Below, piece after piece: positions 62,928 to 64,000 of a stretch of 64,000 bases of DNA. Where the stretch lies: assembly GCF_026013415.1 (NCBI RefSeq), contig NZ_JAPDOK010000001.1, positions 251,342 through 315,341 of the forward strand, given 5' to 3'. Every line of letters begins with the position of its first letter. The first letter of the stretch is position 1. The position numbers and the translations under genes were made by a program. A model generated the notes under the pieces. That model was not told the DNA's origin, did not search any database, and was given only the letters and a program-made list of their open reading frames with translations. The stretch comes from Sphingomonas caeni. Its GTDB lineage: Bacteria; Pseudomonadota; Alphaproteobacteria; Sphingomonadales; Sphingomonadaceae.

Positions 62928-63655
62928 CAGCAACCCCGCCAGCCGAATTCGCCGCCGGGCGATTGGTCCATATGGAGGTGATCGGCGTGCGCCGCATTGT
63001 AATCGGGCGAGAGCACGATCGTGAACAGCCGGCACGCGCCGCTGCGCACCTCGCGCAGGAACGCTTGCTTCGCCGGATCGCCGCCCTTCCAGTCCTTCTT
63101 GACCGTGATCCGCGTCGCGTCCGAGAGGCGGAAGGCCGCGATGTCGATGGCATCGGCGGTCGCGTGCTGGCTCCAGCCCTCGCCGCCCTTCCCCACCATG
63201 TGGCGGCACGAATAGCTGCCATAATGCTCGATCGCGCTCACGCGCTTGCCGAAATGCTTGAGCGCAGCGGGCTGGACGACATTCCATTCCCATAGCGTCA
63301 GGGCGGCGGCGACGGGGCAGGCGATTTTGAGGTCAGCGGGAAGGAAGTCGATCCGCCGCGGCCCGCCGGAGGCGAAGCGGACGCCGTCCGAATAGCCGCA
63401 ATGCTCGCCGTCGCTGAGCTCGGGGACGGTGGTGTAGCGCACCCCCGCGCGCTGCATCAGCGCCTGACAACGCGGGAAATCATGGGTGAGCCCGGCGAGC
63501 TTGCGTCCGGTGAAGAGACCCAAGGGCTCGGCGAGATCGAGCGGGGTCCAGGGCAGATCCTGCGGGCGGCCGCGCAGCATCGCGTAAAGCAGGAAGGCGC
63601 CGGCGAGCAGCAGCAGCGCGCCGAACCCCAAGGCTACCCAGCGCACGGCCTTCAT
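62924..63655 (-). CDS. Extensin-like domain protein, membrane anchored
   Basis: The 243-residue protein has an N-terminal helix (VALGFGALLLLAGAFLLYAML) and an extensin-like C-terminal domain: LTLWEWNVVQPAALKHFG, SCRHMVGKGGEGWSQHATADAID and HADHLHMDQS. The H-x6-D and HLH elements resemble zinc peptidoglycan peptidases of the VanY/D,D-carboxypeptidase kind. A periplasmic cell wall function is likely. Its start overlaps the NUDIX gene end (ATGA). Confidence 0.9.
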   Translation of the reverse strand: MKAVRWVALGFGALLLLAGAFLLYAMLRGRPQDLPWTPLDLAEPLGLFTGRKLAGLTHDFPRCQALMQRAGVRYTTVPELSDGEHCGYSDGVRFASGGPRRIDFLPADLKIACPVAAALTLWEWNVVQPAALKHFGKRVSAIEHYGSYSCRHMVGKGGEGWSQHATADAIDIAAFRLSDATRITVKKDWKGGDPAKQAFLREVRSGACRLFTIVLSPDYNAAHADHLHMDQSPGGEFGWRGCW

Positions 63656-64000
63656 CCGCGCATTGCTTCGCCGAGCGGCTGCCAGGTTACCGGATAGCCG
63701 AGATCGTCGGGGATACAGAGCCGGTCGCCATCCTCGCGCCGCTCGATCCAGGGGGTGATGATGCGCGGCTCATGCGCGAGCGCATCGGCCACCGCATCGT
63801 CCCAGCTGCCGAACAAGGCGAGGCGCTCGAGATTGCGCCGCGTCGGGAAGATGATGTGCGCCCGGCCTGCATCGGCCTCGGCCAGCACGTCCGCCGCACT
63901 CATCCAGAAGGCGCGGACATTCTCGTTGCCGTCGACCACCGGTTCGGCATCGGCGGGTGCGCGGGCGAGATAGAAGCGGGTGTCGAACACGCGGTGATGG
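63652..64000 (-). CDS. NUDIX-family hydrolase (N-terminus off window)
   Basis: The gene runs off the right edge. About 116 C-terminal residues are seen: RVFDTRFYLARAPADAEPVV, a WMSAADVLAEADAGRAHIIFPTRRNLERL segment and IERREDGDRLCIPDDLGYP. This matches the part of NUDT19-like NUDIX hydrolases downstream of the Nudix box. The box itself is outside the window, so the assignment rests on the C-terminal pattern. Confidence 0.75.
   Translation of the reverse strand, partial: HHRVFDTRFYLARAPADAEPVVDGNENVRAFWMSAADVLAEADAGRAHIIFPTRRNLERLALFGSWDDAVADALAHEPRIITPWIERREDGDRLCIPDDLGYPVTWQPLGEAMRG

Overview
The window is a chromosomal stretch from a GC-rich alphaproteobacterium, most likely a member of the Sphingomonadaceae. 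This rests on family content: a DUF1013/TrcR-type cell-cycle regulator, an ATP12-type chaperone, an alphaproteobacterial SspB, DUF1192, a histidine cluster in the order hisB-hisH-hisA-hisF-hisE-HIT, and intergenic inverted repeats containing CTGAGCTTGTCGAAG-type cores. Genes are densely packed with many 1-4 nt stop/start overlaps (TGATG, ATGA, GTGA). I saw no rRNA, tRNA, CRISPR array, prophage or insertion sequence.

Layout. 0-9.3 kb: edge-truncated dienelactone hydrolase, arylamine N-acetyltransferase + VOC protein, TrcR-like regulator, a glycosyltransferase/LpxH-like phosphatase pair, an OafA-type acyltransferase, GST, an unknown membrane protein and a quinone oxidoreductase. 9.3-20.4 kb: DUF1192, clpA, a ParE-type toxin-antitoxin pair, DUF418, a 7TM diguanylate cyclase, an acyl-CoA ligase/cupredoxin/xseB/ispA/GH25 run, and coaD. 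20.4-29.4 kb: cyclophilin, queA, EF-hand protein, CDF transporter, HAD phosphatase, a MarR-GNAT fusion with a clear operator, cupin, tgt and a SleB-like hydrolase. 29.6-40.7 kb: recN, bamD, mannose-6-phosphate isomerase, several small secreted or membrane proteins, crcB-rluA, two tandem paralogous secreted proteins, a PaiB-like protein and the ATP12 chaperone.

40.7-45.6 kb is one minus-strand run: sspB, an aminotransferase-class-IV-like gene, a sulfotransferase-like gene, fumC, gmk and a membrane protein. 45.7-49.9 kb is the histidine cluster, with a YciI gene and a tiny PEP-CTERM-like protein inside it. 50-64 kb: APC permease, adenosine kinase with an orphan hcp, EI24 protein, queG, a two-gene ABC exporter, cytochrome P450, a lipoprotein MsrB, a CHAP protein, an RNB ribonuclease, an extensin-like protein and a NUDIX hydrolase cut by the right edge.

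Most of the window is ordinary housekeeping. The best lead for an undescribed system is 43427-45069. There an aminotransferase-class-IV-like protein has no lysine where the PLP Schiff-base lysine should be. It overlaps a sulfotransferase-like P-loop gene and appears to start at CTG. Other leads are tandem secreted paralogs (38060-39144), an orphan Hcp behind adenosine kinase, a 63-residue PEP-CTERM-like protein in the his cluster, a 39-nt element present twice (7437, 24471), and several families of long intergenic inverted repeats.
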